Shown here piece by piece: positions 36,476 to 46,000 of a stretch of 64,000 nt of DNA. Numbering within the stretch: position 1 is the first letter of the stretch; each line of letters opens with the position of its first letter. Source of the DNA: Sphaerobacter sp. (GTDB lineage: Bacteria; Chloroflexota; Chloroflexia; Thermomicrobiales; Thermomicrobiaceae); contig JASBVL010000062.1 of assembly GCA_029961075.1 (NCBI GenBank), positions 1 through 64,000 on the forward strand, written 5' to 3'. The translations under genes and the position numbers were made by a program. The notes beneath the pieces are model-generated. The model searched no databases and had not been told where the DNA came from. It saw only the letters and a program-made list of their open reading frames with translations.

Positions 36476-39400
36476 CTAATCTTCCCCCTGGGGACGCGAC
36501 GTGCCCAGAGCCTGGCGGATCACCTCCAACTCTTTATCGTCAACTCCCCAAAGTTTGGCCGCACAGCGATCGATCTCGGCCTCCACGGTGTGAATTCCTG
36601 CCTGTGCCCTCTGGCCGTGAGTGGCCAACTTGTGGGCTTCCTGAGACAGCTCGCTTAGGCGCTGGTGCGCTCGATCACTGGCGTCGAATCGTGGCAGGGC
36701 CATCGGATTGATAACGGAAGGCGCCCCAAAGCCGCGCCCTGCAGACGAATACGACCGCACGAAGGCTCGTGCCGGTGCTGAGTTGAGCAGAGCGCACAGG
36801 TAGTGGGCTTCACCAAGATCATCAGCGGGGATAAAGGATGTCGTATCGGTCCCAATCACCAATCGCTCCCCAAACGGGGTCTCCCACGTCGACAGAACAG
36901 TCGCTACAAGATCGCTGGCCATTCGCTTCCAAGCGACCCGGTATGGTGCAAAGGTGTAGGGCCCAATGCCGTACATAGTCCAAAACACGGTGCGTTCCGC
37001 CAGTTCTCGAACCGCCGTTGAGCCGCGAGTCAACAAGACATCTCGAAAGTGGGAGAGGTATTGGTACGTCTCCGGCCACTCGGTCTTCATTCGCGTTTCT
37101 GGATAGCCCTCGCGCGTCGCTGGATCCTGCGTCACGAGCACGTAGTGCGCTGGTTTTGCAGCCCATCGACGGATATCGGAACCCCGCACTCCAGGAAACA
37201 CAAGGTCGGGCTCTATGACGGCTTGGATCTTGGGAATTGGTCGCTTTCCGAGTTCCGGCAGGTTCTCGACCACAAGCAGACCATCTGGCCGGACGTGTAA
37301 GAGACGCAGCCAGAACACTCCGTAAGGCTCGACGCGAGCACCGAGGTGTGCCTTGTAGTCCGCCGTACCGCGTAAACGATCCAATCCCGACTGCTGATTG
37401 GGGGCAGCGGTCTGCCATGCCCCATGCACATCGTCCCCAATCGGCCGGGCAAACAGCTCCTGTCGCTTTGTACGCTGCTCGACCTCCGCCAGTGAGAGGC
37501 TCGGATCGAGCGCGGTGGCACCTCGCCGTTTTCGCCAGAGGATGTAGGGGACAGGGTAAGTGGTTGGATCTCCCTTCTCCAGGATCAGAACGGCCGTCTT
37601 GTTGGATGCTCCCTCGAAGGGCGTGAGCGACACCAAGTCGTGCGCCTTAATGACTCTGAGCGGTGGACCATTCTTCCCTATGCGGAAGCGACGGAAGCCT
37701 TCGCCAGCCCCTTTAGACTTCAAGACCTCTTGTGTGATGACGAATCCGAGCACGCCGCGTGGCTTAAGGTAGTTATCAGCACTCGCATAGACGAAGAGCA
37801 TCGAGAAGTCCTTCTCTCCGCCCCCGAGCCGCGCAGCCATCCCCTTGAGTGAGAAAAGGCCATAATCCACCCACAGGCGTTGCGTCGCCTGTCGGTAGGC
37901 ATCGGACAGATAGCCCCAGCGCACCCACGGTGGATTACCGACCACGTAGTCAAACTGGCCGGCGAACACGGGTGCGAACGCGTTCTTGATGATGCGCGCC
38001 CAGATGCCGTCTCTTCCTTCACGTTTCAAATCGCGGATCTTCGCGAAGAGGTCTAAGAGATTGGCTGTGTCATCGCGGGACTGGAGATCCCCGACCTCCC
38101 GTCGTACGCGAGCGACAAAATCATCTTCACTGTAGTCGCCGTGAACGCATCCCTCCAAGACCGTCGCGAGAGCTGGCAACTTCCCCTGGACTACAACGGA
38201 CTTTGGAATGCGGAAAGTACCCACGGTGGATGGAAGCGCATACTCCGTGAAGTAGGTGGACTGGAAATCATGCTCCTGAGCCTCACGCTGACCGGCAGGC
38301 GTGAGTACGGAGTCGCAGAGATATACCGGGATTTCCAACGGGCTCAAGTAACGAACCAGGTTACCTAGGGCCAGAAGATAGTTCGTCCGGGCTGCAATGA
38401 CCGCTAGAGGGTTGAGGTCGAATCCCACAATGTTGGCGATTATCCGCTTCGCTGTCTCTCGAGGCTCCACAACATGTTCATCGGCGTATTCGCGGGCCCG
38501 GCGGATGGCAAGCAAGAGGAAGGTGCCTGAGCCGCACGCTGGGTCAAGCACCCGCTTTGACAGATCCCCATAATAGCCAGCTTCATCGAGGACTAGCTCA
38601 GCGAGCCAGTCAGGGGTGTAATACTCGCCGAGATCGTGGCGCAGCTTCCGGGGCACGAGGTATTGATACAGCTTCTTAAGCAAATCGCGGATGATAGCCG
38701 GCTCCAGGCTTCCCGTGGCTGGCTCGAAGTCGCTCAGGGCTCTCGCGAGCTCTCGGATGCTGGCCTCGAGGTCGGATGTCCATGCCGCTAAGTACCAGCC
38801 AAAGAAGTCGCCTTCAAGGAAATTCCGAACACCGAGATGCGCGAACAACCCTCCATCTTCGAGTTCTCCGAGGCGTCGCCGCATTTCAGGGCTGGGCACA
38901 TTGGGCAAGTCCGACACGAACGAGGATAGAAACGACCCCGCCTGAAGCGATAACAACTCGGCTGCCAGCAGCTTCATAAGTAACGCATAGTATGTGTGGA
39001 CAGCAAAGAGGAGCGGTTTGAGGCTGGCGTCGAGAGGAAGATCGTAGATTCGGGCGAGCGCCACTGCATCCTTCTGAGCTCGGCCGATGTCTTGTCCATA
39101 GACGATTCCGAAGACTCTATCCCACTCGGCGAAAAACGTCCGAACTTTCGGGTGGTCTTGACGCTGAAGCGCAGCGTACAGGACTGGGATCACGTGCCGG
39201 CCTACTCCGCCCTTTGGCCCAAACGTGTCAGCGAGTGCTTCGGGTGTCAACGAACGCCGGCGTAGCGCGCGAAGGTAGAGCAAGAGAGTTTCAACGCTCT
39301 CCTCCGTAACGTCGTATGGACCTTTCACTGAGAACGCGGCGACCGTTTCCACTGCCGAAGCTGCGTCTGGCTCGGGGAAGAGCGGCAGTGTCGTTTGCAG

Positions 39401-39868
39401 GGGCACCGGAGTGGCATCGGCTTCGACTTCCGATCGACTTTGGCGGTAACGAAGGAAGAAGATGCGCTCACCGTCCAGTCCAACTCCCACGGCCCGACGC
39501 AGATCTTCTAGTCCTGGCTCCCGGCGGATCTCACTCTGGATTTCGGCCCGCAGGTACCCATCGAGCTGCTGTGCGGCGCGTTGGACCCCATAACGGCTCT
39601 GGAAAGTGCCGACAGGTTCGTACTCAATGACGAGGTGACCATAAACGGCATCCGACCGACCGCGGTAAGCCGATCCGCGTGCGTAGGTCCGCTCGTATCG
39701 CGGGTCAATGTCTATACCTAGTGCTTTGATGGCAGGTTCAAGAACCTGTTCCACCCGGATCCGAAGGTCTTCCTCACTGCGCCCACGTGCCTTTGTTGCG
39801 GCGTCGCGTATGTTCTCAGCGAGCGTACGTGCAACACCCTTGATGTCTTGCCCCGAATCCACAACCAT
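36476..39868 (-). CDS. Type IIG (Eco57I-like) single-chain restriction-modification protein
   Basis: This large protein (1130 residues from ATG 39868; an in-frame TTG at 39913 is less likely) has an N-terminal nuclease-like region with 'RGRSDAVYGHLVIEYEPVG', a D-x(n)-E-x-E arrangement compatible with a PD-(D/E)xK fold. A helical middle part follows, then an N6-adenine methyltransferase core with motif I 'RVLDPACGSGTFLLLAI' (about 450), a FDLNP acidic motif and the catalytic 'VVGNPPWVRWG' (about 655). The C-terminal region is a target-recognition domain ('HYVLVTQDPATREGYPETRMK', 'FGAPSVINPMALPRFD'). A single chain should both cut and methylate. Base composition is well below its neighbours, pointing to transfer. 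No separate specificity or helicase gene is adjacent. Confidence 0.88.
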   Translation of the reverse strand: MVVDSGQDIKGVARTLAENIRDAATKARGRSEEDLRIRVEQVLEPAIKALGIDIDPRYERTYARGSAYRGRSDAVYGHLVIEYEPVGTFQSRYGVQRAAQQLDGYLRAEIQSEIRREPGLEDLRRAVGVGLDGERIFFLRYRQSRSEVEADATPVPLQTTLPLFPEPDAASAVETVAAFSVKGPYDVTEESVETLLLYLRALRRRSLTPEALADTFGPKGGVGRHVIPVLYAALQRQDHPKVRTFFAEWDRVFGIVYGQDIGRAQKDAVALARIYDLPLDASLKPLLFAVHTYYALLMKLLAAELLSLQAGSFLSSFVSDLPNVPSPEMRRRLGELEDGGLFAHLGVRNFLEGDFFGWYLAAWTSDLEASIRELARALSDFEPATGSLEPAIIRDLLKKLYQYLVPRKLRHDLGEYYTPDWLAELVLDEAGYYGDLSKRVLDPACGSGTFLLLAIRRAREYADEHVVEPRETAKRIIANIVGFDLNPLAVIAARTNYLLALGNLVRYLSPLEIPVYLCDSVLTPAGQREAQEHDFQSTYFTEYALPSTVGTFRIPKSVVVQGKLPALATVLEGCVHGDYSEDDFVARVRREVGDLQSRDDTANLLDLFAKIRDLKREGRDGIWARIIKNAFAPVFAGQFDYVVGNPPWVRWGYLSDAYRQATQRLWVDYGLFSLKGMAARLGGGEKDFSMLFVYASADNYLKPRGVLGFVITQEVLKSKGAGEGFRRFRIGKNGPPLRVIKAHDLVSLTPFEGASNKTAVLILEKGDPTTYPVPYILWRKRRGATALDPSLSLAEVEQRTKRQELFARPIGDDVHGAWQTAAPNQQSGLDRLRGTADYKAHLGARVEPYGVFWLRLLHVRPDGLLVVENLPELGKRPIPKIQAVIEPDLVFPGVRGSDIRRWAAKPAHYVLVTQDPATREGYPETRMKTEWPETYQYLSHFRDVLLTRGSTAVRELAERTVFWTMYGIGPYTFAPYRVAWKRMASDLVATVLSTWETPFGERLVIGTDTTSFIPADDLGEAHYLCALLNSAPARAFVRSYSSAGRGFGAPSVINPMALPRFDASDRAHQRLSELSQEAHKLATHGQRAQAGIHTVEAEIDRCAAKLWGVDDKELEVIRQALGTSRPQGED

Positions 39869-40011
39869 CGGTGATCCCCACACTGCTAGGTTTGTTCTAC
39901 GTCCGGGTCGCAATGACAGGATGGACTAAGGGGTAGTTTGGTCATCACTTCCCCCGCTCGTCAATAGGTCTTGTTCGGCTGACGAAGCCGCGCCTCTTCG
40001 GCCGGTCCTCT
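39869..40011. other. Upstream region of the restriction-modification gene
   Basis: A 143-base lower-GC stretch between the R-M gene start (minus) and the integrase remnant. A weak minus-strand promoter (TTGCGA ... CTAGCA) can be drawn around 39882-39913 but is unconvincing. Confidence 0.3.
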
Positions 40012-40185
40012 ATGGCCATCTCTGCCAGCTTCCCGTCACACGTGGTGCAGCGACGCTTGGGCTACAGCAGTGGCTGGACGACGCTCGACGTGTACGCGCA
40101 CGCCTTACCTAGCACCGAGCGCGATGTGCACGGACCCTTCGCCTCAGCGCTCGCTCCACGTTTATGCCGGCCAGACCATGCCTAA
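40012..40185 (+). pseudogene. Tyrosine recombinase/integrase C-terminal remnant
   Basis: A 57-codon frame encodes 'HVVQRRLGYSSGWTTLDVYAHALP', matching the end of phage-type tyrosine recombinases (consensus VVQERLGHSSIATTLDxYSH), including the position of the catalytic Tyr in DVYAH. The His/Trp box is changed to GYSS and the upstream catalytic Arg and HxLRHTxAT are absent, so the gene is truncated and inactive. The frame is open to about 39958 but has no similarity before 'ISASFPSH'. It lies next to the transferred R-M gene and suggests it arrived on an integrative element. Confidence 0.65.
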
Positions 40186-40216
40186 TCGTGACCACAATTG
40201 ACCATCGCGACTGAGA

Positions 40217-40233
40217 GCGGGAGTCGAATCCGC
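40217..40233 (-). other. tRNA T-arm-like sequence (possible attachment-site remnant)
   Basis: On the minus strand GCGGATTCGACTCCCGC has the layout of a tRNA T-arm (5-base stem with one mismatch, TTCGACT loop). No acceptor, D or anticodon stems could be assembled around it, so it is not a functional tRNA. Integrative elements commonly insert at tRNA 3' ends, and an integrase remnant ends 32 bases away. Confidence 0.35.
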
Positions 40234-40259
40234 GACGGGACAAAGCCCATCCATGTCAT

Positions 40260-40281
40260 GCGGATAAGTGAGCTTATCCGC
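40260..40281. terminator. Perfect 9-bp hairpin in the accessory island
   Basis: GCGGATAAG (40260-40268) pairs with CTTATCCGC (40273-40281) around TGAG and is followed by AATTA. Its lower GC matches the island. It could be a terminator for the integrase side or a recombination-site arm. Confidence 0.45.
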
Positions 40282-40757
40282 AATTACCCCTCCACTCCAC
40301 CAGCCCACGGCGCCCGCCCGCGATCCTCGCGCGCCTCCGCCGCTGCGGCTGCCGCCGCTACCCAATCGACGAGACCGGGACCGTTCGCGGCGAGCGGCCC
40401 GTCCGGGAGCACCACCGCGTCCTCGAACCGACGCAGACGTGACGGCCGCCGTCCAGCGCGTGGCAGGCGATGGCGTCCGTGGCGCGGCCGCAGCCGTATG
40501 CCGCCCAGCGCACCCGTGGGAAAGGCTTGTGTCGTCGGCTCGGCAGGACGACGCAGCCCGCCACGGTTGAGCGCGCGAGCGGCCGCCCGGCTCCGTGTGC
40601 CGGGCTGTCCAACGCCATGCAGAACCGGGGATCGACCGCCACGGGTTGGCCCGCCGAGCAGCGGTCATTGGCATTGCAGCGCCCGGCTGGCGCGCAGGGG
40701 GCACCGGCATGCTCGGCCCGCTTGTGCCCGCCAGTGCGCGCCCTCGCTGACGGCGGA
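40282..40757. other. 476-base region with no identified gene
   Basis: Core-like high GC. All six frames are open for long stretches, which is usual in such GC-rich DNA. On the minus strand one frame near 40284-40440 ends with 'FEDAVVLPDGPLAANGPGLVDW' and an Ala-rich tail, and codons there end in G or C as in true genes; the continuation upstream lies in a different frame ('CGRATDAIACHALDGG'). This may be a frameshifted gene remnant. No family was recognised and no start or ribosome site stands out. Confidence 0.35.
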
Positions 40758-41459
40758 TCAGCCATCACCCCTGATCTCCTCGCCGGGACCGCTCGCGCGC
40801 GCCGCGTGCTGCGCCAGGCGGTGCGCCAGGCGCGACGGCTCCGGCAGCCGGTAGCGGGTCGTCGTCCGAAGGGTCCACTCCACGGCCTCGCGTAACGTGA
40901 TCAGATGGCCGACCGAGACGTAGACGGGGCGCACGCCGCGGCGCGTGCGGACGGCCATGCCGATCACCTCGTGGTCCGCCACGAGCGGCGCGGTGCTCCC
41001 GCGCTCCGCTCCCAGCGGGCCGTGACGGCCGGTGAGGATCGACTTGGCGACGCCGATGGTGGGACGCCCCAGCGCCACGCCGACGTGGCAGGCGATGCCC
41101 GCGCGACGCGGGTGGGCGCGCCCGTGGCCGTCGACCAGGACCAAGTCGGGGATAAGCCCGAGTCCGCGGATCGCGGCCAGGCAGAGTGGGGCCTCACGGT
41201 ACGCGAGCAGGCCGGGGATGTACGGGAAGGTGATCTCGCCCGTCTCGACGTGCTGCGCGATGACGTGCAGCGACGGATAGGCACACGCCACCGCCGCGGC
41301 CGTGCCCCTGCTCGCCCGCAGGTGTGGCCGGTGCACGTCGACCGCGACGATGATCGCCGGCGGCTGCGACAGCGAACGCTCCATGACCGCCCGCGCCAGC
41401 TCCTCCTGGCGACGGTGGTACTCGGCGATCAGCGCGGGTGTCGGGAGGTGCTCCGTCAT
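40758..41459 (-). CDS. nfi: Endonuclease V
   Basis: This 233-residue deoxyinosine-specific endonuclease carries the metal-binding acidic residues in 'IIVAVDVH', '[12 protein letters not shown]' and '[23 protein letters not shown]', followed by '[12 protein letters not shown]' and '[15 protein letters not shown]'. It cleaves the second phosphodiester bond 3' to inosine during repair of deaminated adenine. Length is normal. It is downstream of fmt in the same direction, 6 bases apart. Confidence 0.95.
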   Translation of the reverse strand: MTEHLPTPALIAEYHRRQEELARAVMERSLSQPPAIIVAVDVHRPHLRASRGTAAAVACAYPSLHVIAQHVETGEITFPYIPGLLAYREAPLCLAAIRGLGLIPDLVLVDGHGRAHPRRAGIACHVGVALGRPTIGVAKSILTGRHGPLGAERGSTAPLVADHEVIGMAVRTRRGVRPVYVSVGHLITLREAVEWTLRTTTRYRLPEPSRLAHRLAQHAARASGPGEEIRGDG

Positions 41460-41465
41460 ACGCCG

Positions 41466-42437
41466 CTACGCTCCGCCGCGGTCGTCGCCTTCGCGCTCGG
41501 GAGGCTCGAACCGGGCGCCGGGCGGCAGCCGCAGCCCGCGCGCCCAGTCCTCGGCGGCCATCTCACGACGGCCCTCCGGCTGGACGCGGAGCAGGATGAG
41601 ATCGGTGGAGCCCGTCGCGACCGTCGGCGGCCGGTTCCCCAGGTTGATGGTGCCAGGTGGGTCGGTGCTAGCTCCCTGGGATATGTCGCAATCGAGCACC
41701 GCCAGCCGCCGCCCGGCCAGCACCGTCCAGGCCCTCGGCCACGGCTGCATGGCCCGCACCAGCCGCTCGATCGCCGCCGCCTGGCGCGACCAGTCGATCC
41801 GCCCGTCGGCGACCGTGATCTCGCGGGTGTAGGTTGCGGCCGCCTCATCCTGCGGCGTCGGCGTGATCTCGCCCGCCACCCACCGCGCGGCCACGTCCGG
41901 CAGCATCGCCGCCGCCACCGCGGCCAGCGTCTCCGACAGGCTGCCGGCGGTCTCGGTGCCGTCGAGCGGCACCCGGCGCTGGGCGAGGATCGGCCCGGCG
42001 TCCATGCGGCGGATCAGCTTGATGATCGAGACGCCGGTCTCCGCGTCCCCGTTCAGGATGGCGGCCTGCACCGGCGCCGAGCCGCGGTAGCGCGGCAGCA
42101 GCGACGGGTGCACGTTGAGGCACCCGTGCCGCGGCAGGTCCAGCACGGCCTGGCGCAGGATCTCCCCGTACGCGACGACGATGAAGAGGTCGGCTCGCGG
42201 GCTCGCCAGGAGGTCGACGGCGGCCGGGTCGCGGAGCGTCTCCGGCTGATAGACCGGCAGCCCCAACGCCTCGGCGGCCTCCTTGACCGCAGGCGGCCGC
42301 GGCTTCCGGCCGCGGCCGGCGGGGCGATCCGGCTGCGTCACGACCAGGCGAATGGTGAACCGCGGGTCCGCGGCCAGCGCCTGGAGCGACGGCACGGCGA
42401 AGGGTGGCGAGCCAAGGAAGACGACGGAGATGGGCAT
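41466..42437 (-). CDS. fmt: Methionyl-tRNA formyltransferase
   Basis: The 323-residue enzyme has the N-terminal formyltransferase domain with 'VFLGSPPFAVPSLQAL', the basic loop 'VTQPDRPAGRGRK' and the catalytic signature 'CLNVHPSLLPRYRGSAPVQAAILNGD' (Asn, His and Asp in place), and a C-terminal OB-like domain from about residue 205. It formylates initiator Met-tRNA. The usual def partner is not adjacent; instead a small GTPase gene ends six bases upstream and nfi follows. Confidence 0.96.
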   Translation of the reverse strand: MPISVVFLGSPPFAVPSLQALAADPRFTIRLVVTQPDRPAGRGRKPRPPAVKEAAEALGLPVYQPETLRDPAAVDLLASPRADLFIVVAYGEILRQAVLDLPRHGCLNVHPSLLPRYRGSAPVQAAILNGDAETGVSIIKLIRRMDAGPILAQRRVPLDGTETAGSLSETLAAVAAAMLPDVAARWVAGEITPTPQDEAAATYTREITVADGRIDWSRQAAAIERLVRAMQPWPRAWTVLAGRRLAVLDCDISQGASTDPPGTINLGNRPPTVATGSTDLILLRVQPEGRREMAAEDWARGLRLPPGARFEPPEREGDDRGGA

Positions 42438-42443
42438 CTCGAC

Positions 42444-42947
42444 CTACCGCTGGGCTGCGCGAGCGCGGTCGTACGCTGCCTCAGCCAGCAGCGTGAACGC
42501 CTGCGCCACGTTCTCGCCCGTCTTGGCCGAGAGGAAGCCGTGGCGGGCGCCAATGTGCCGGGCAAACACCCGGCCCCACTGCGGGGGCATGACGAGGCCG
42601 AGATCGATCTTGTTCCCCACGACGAGGAGCGGCGCATCCGGCGCGAAGCGCACACACCGTTCGTACCACTCGACGAGGGCTTGCAGCGACGCGGGCTCGG
42701 TGACATCGTAGACGAGCATACCCGCCTGGGCGCCGATGTAGAAGTTCGGGCGATTCCCCGCCTGGCCCTCGATGTCCCAGATGGCGAGGCGCACCGTGTC
42801 CCCGTGGACGGTGAACTCCTGCGTGGTGATGTCAATGCCGAGCGTGATATTGCGGGCCTCGCTGAACTTATCCTTCGCATACTTGCGGATCAGCGAGGTT
42901 TTGCCGACGTTGCCCTCACCACCGACAATGACCTTGAGTGTTCGCAT
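42444..42947 (-). CDS. Ras/Rab-like small GTPase
   Basis: This compact 167-residue GTPase starts at ATG 42947 (GGGAAAG upstream; the frame extends to 42986). G1 is 'GGEGNVGKTSL', the switch I region 'ITLGIDITTQEF' includes a conserved Thr, G3 is 'IWDIEGQ' with the Ras-type catalytic Gln, G4 is 'VVGNKIDLG' and G5 'FLSAKTGENV'. There is no lipidation motif and no fused domain. Bacterial homologues often work with Roadblock-type regulators, but none is nearby. It has its own strong promoter, divergent from the DUF2298 operon. Confidence 0.88.
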   Translation of the reverse strand: MRTLKVIVGGEGNVGKTSLIRKYAKDKFSEARNITLGIDITTQEFTVHGDTVRLAIWDIEGQAGNRPNFYIGAQAGMLVYDVTEPASLQALVEWYERCVRFAPDAPLLVVGNKIDLGLVMPPQWGRVFARHIGARHGFLSAKTGENVAQAFTLLAEAAYDRARAAQR

Positions 42948-43006
42948 GGGCGCTTTCCCATCGCGGCGGGCGGTTCGCCGCGTCATGACGCGCGGCGGCT
43001 CGCTCG

Positions 43007-43036
43007 AGTATAGGTGCCGTCTGGACCGGCGGTCAA
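43007..43036 (-). promoter_or_regulatory. Promoter of the small GTPase - fmt - nfi operon
   Basis: On the minus strand -35 TTGACC (43031-43036), an 18-base spacer and -10 TATACT (43007-43012). Predicted start of transcription is about 55 bases before the GTPase ATG. Confidence 0.7.
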
Positions 43037-43044
43037 TTGCCCGA

Positions 43045-43074
43045 TTGTCCTGGCTCTGACGCCACTGCTATGAT
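43045..43074 (+). promoter_or_regulatory. Extended -10 promoter of the DUF2298 operon
   Basis: -35 TTGTCC (43045-43050), 18-base spacer, TGC followed by -10 TATGAT (43069-43074). Transcription should begin near 43081-43084, at or just before the ATG at 43084, so the first gene may be leaderless. Its -35 is 8 bases from that of the divergent GTPase promoter. Confidence 0.65.
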
Positions 43075-43083
43075 TTGGCGGAG

Positions 43084-46000
43084 ATGAGGATGACCATTCT
43101 GGCCCGCGCCGGTTGGTATATCGTCGTTGGCGCGATCCTCGCCCTGAGCCTGGGCCTCCGATTCTACGGTCACAACTGGGATGGCGGCTGGTACCTGCAC
43201 CCCGACGAGCGCTTCATCGCCATCGTCGCGAGCGAGCGCATCCGGGCGCCCGAGGCGGGGCAACTGTCCACCATCTTCGACCCAGCGCACAGCCCGCTGA
43301 ACCCCCGTGCCGACGACGCCGACGGCAGGCCTCAGTCCTTCGCCTATGGGAGCCTGCCGCTCTACGTTGCCCTGGCCACCGCCTGGCTCGGCACGCTGGT
43401 CACGGGGACCGATCTCCACTCCTACGCCCACATCGGGGGCGTCGGCCGCGCGCTGTCGGCGCTCCTCGACACCGGGACCGTGCTGCTGGCGATCATCTTT
43501 GCCCGCCGCGCGTATGGGCGGGCCAGCGCCGCGCTCACCGGCATCTTGCTGGCCACCAGCGTCATCCTGCTGCAGCTCGCTCACTTTTTCACCACGGATA
43601 CCTGGATCACCTTCTTCGCGACGGCCACGCTGGTCGCTTCCCTCCGGCTCTGGGAGAGCCGGCAGCTCCGCTGGGCCGTGATCGCCGGTGCCGCGCTGGG
43701 CGCCGGCCTCGCGACCAAGGTCAGCGTGGTCGCGCTCGTGGTGCCGGTGGCCCTGGCCGCGGTGGCGCCTGATCTCCCCAATTACGGGTGGCGGCTCCGC
43801 CGCTGCACAGTCCAGCGCCTGGCAGCCGCCGGCGCGGCGGCGGTACTGGTCTTCTGCCTGTTCGAGCCATACGCACTGTGGCGACCTGGCCCGTTCATCG
43901 AAGACGCCGCGACCCAGTGGCAGATCGTGACCGGCCGATTCGACGTGCCCTTCACCCGCCAGTTCGTCGGCACGCCCCGCGGCATCTACCAGCTCGACAA
44001 TCTGGTCCGGTGGGGACTGGGCCCGGCGCTGGGCATCACCGCGCTGATCGGTGTGGTCGCGGCGCTCCGGCGCGCGATCCGGAGTCGTGGCGCGGGGGAC
44101 ATCCTCCTGGTCACCTGGGTCCTCGCCTACTTCGTCCTGATCGCGACCGCCGAGGCGAAGTTCCTCCGCTACATGGCCCCCATCGTCCCGGCCGCGGTGA
44201 TCCTCGCCGCAGCCTGGTTGATCGGCGTCGCCCAGCGCCAGCAGGGCGCCCGCTGGCGCCGCGCGGCGGCCTGGGCGCTGGTCGCCGTCGTGGCCCTCAG
44301 CACCGCCACCTGGGCCTTCGCGTTCTCTACCATCTACACGCAGCAGCACCCGCGCCTCGCGGCCTCCGAGTGGATCTTCCGCAACGTCCCGCCTGGTGCC
44401 GCGCTCACCGCCGAGTACTGGGACGACGCCCTCCCGATCCCGCTCTCGGGCTACCCGCCCAGCCAGTACCGCACCGTGACGCTCGACCTCTACGCGGATC
44501 GGGACAACGAGTCGGCCCTCACCTATCTGGCATCCCAACTGGCGCAGGCGGATTATGTCTTGTTGTCCAGCGACCGCCTCGCTGGCTCGATCCCCCGCCT
44601 GCCCTGGCGTTATCCGGTCTACACGCAGTACTACCACCTGCTCGAGACGGGCCAGCTCGGCTTCCAGCTCGTCTACACCGCCGCGGCCTATCCCCGGCTC
44701 GGCTCCCTCGTCATCCGCGATGACGCCGCCGACGAGAGCTTCCGCGTCTATGACCACCCGGAGGTCCGTATCTACCAGAAGGTCGAGCAGCTCTCGACGG
44801 ACGAGCTCCGGGAACGGTTTGCCTGGGCGCTGGCGCAGCCGTGGTCGCCCACGCGCCAGCCGCCCCGTGACTACCTGTTGGCCGGCGTCCCGCCCGACCA
44901 GCTTGCGACGGCGAGCGACCTCGGCTGGTCGGCCAGGGTGACCCAGCACGGTGGCGCGGCCATCCTCGTCTGGCTCGCGGCCCTCGCGGTGCTGGCCGTC
45001 GTGGCCCTACCGCTCTCGCTCACCCTGCTGCGTGCGTTTCCCGACCTCGGCTGGGGCTTCAGCCGGACGATCGGATTGGTCGGGACCGGCTATCTGCTGT
45101 GGATCGCCGCGAGCCTCGACGTCGGGCGCTTCACCCTCCCCTGGATCGTCGCCAGCCTCGCGCTGCTCGCGCTGGCCTCGTGGGGCGGCCTCGCCGGGCA
45201 TCTGCCGTCCCTGCTGCGCGACCTGCGGGCCCGGTCGCGCCTCCTCATCGCCAGCGAGCTCGTGTTCCTGCTCGGCTTCGGGGTCTTCCTCTTCCTGCGC
45301 GCGCTGAACCCCGACCTGTGGCAAACCAACTGGGGTGGCGAGAAGCCCATGGAGATGGCCTACATCAGCGCCATCGCCCGGAGCGCCACCTTCCCTCCCT
45401 ACGACCCGTGGTTCGCGGGCGGCATCATGAATTACTACTACTACGGTTTCTTTCTGGTCGCGCTGCTCTGGAAGCTGACCGGTGTCCCGCCCGAGATCGG
45501 GTTCCAGCTCGCGGGGGCGACCATCGCTGGCCTGCTCAGTGCCGGCGCCTTCAGCCTGACCGCCGCACTCGCGAGCCATGCCCTGCGGCTGCGTCGCGCC
45601 CACGCCATCGTCGGGGCCGGTGTCATCGGGGTGCTCCTCCTGATCGTCGTCGGCAATCTCGATGCGGCCGGCCAGATCCTCACCCGCCGAAACGTCGCCG
45701 TCGACTTCTGGCAGAGCAGCCGGGTCGTCGCCTACGCCATCACCGAGTTCCCCTACTTCAGCCTGCTCTGGGGCGACGTCCACCCGCACCTGTTGGCGCT
45801 GCCGATTACCCTGCTGCTCCTCGCGCTCCTCTACGCCTGGCTGGCCGGCCGCCCCGCGGACGCGCCTGGTCGCTGGCCGTGGCTGTGGAGCGCGGCCACG
45901 GCGCTCGTCGCGGGCACGGTCGCGGTCACCAACTCCTGGGATCTCCCGCTCATAATCGTGTTCACGGGCGCGGCACTGATCACGGCCGCGCTGCAGCGCC

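Noticed and set aside
40190-40300. Complete tRNA gene
   Set aside because: Only a T-arm-like segment is present; no acceptor, D-arm or anticodon stem could be drawn on either strand.
40198-40854. Plus-strand frame of 218 codons in the unexplained region
   Set aside because: Arg/Ala/Ser-rich composition, no similarity, TTG start without ribosome site, and it runs into the antisense of endonuclease V.
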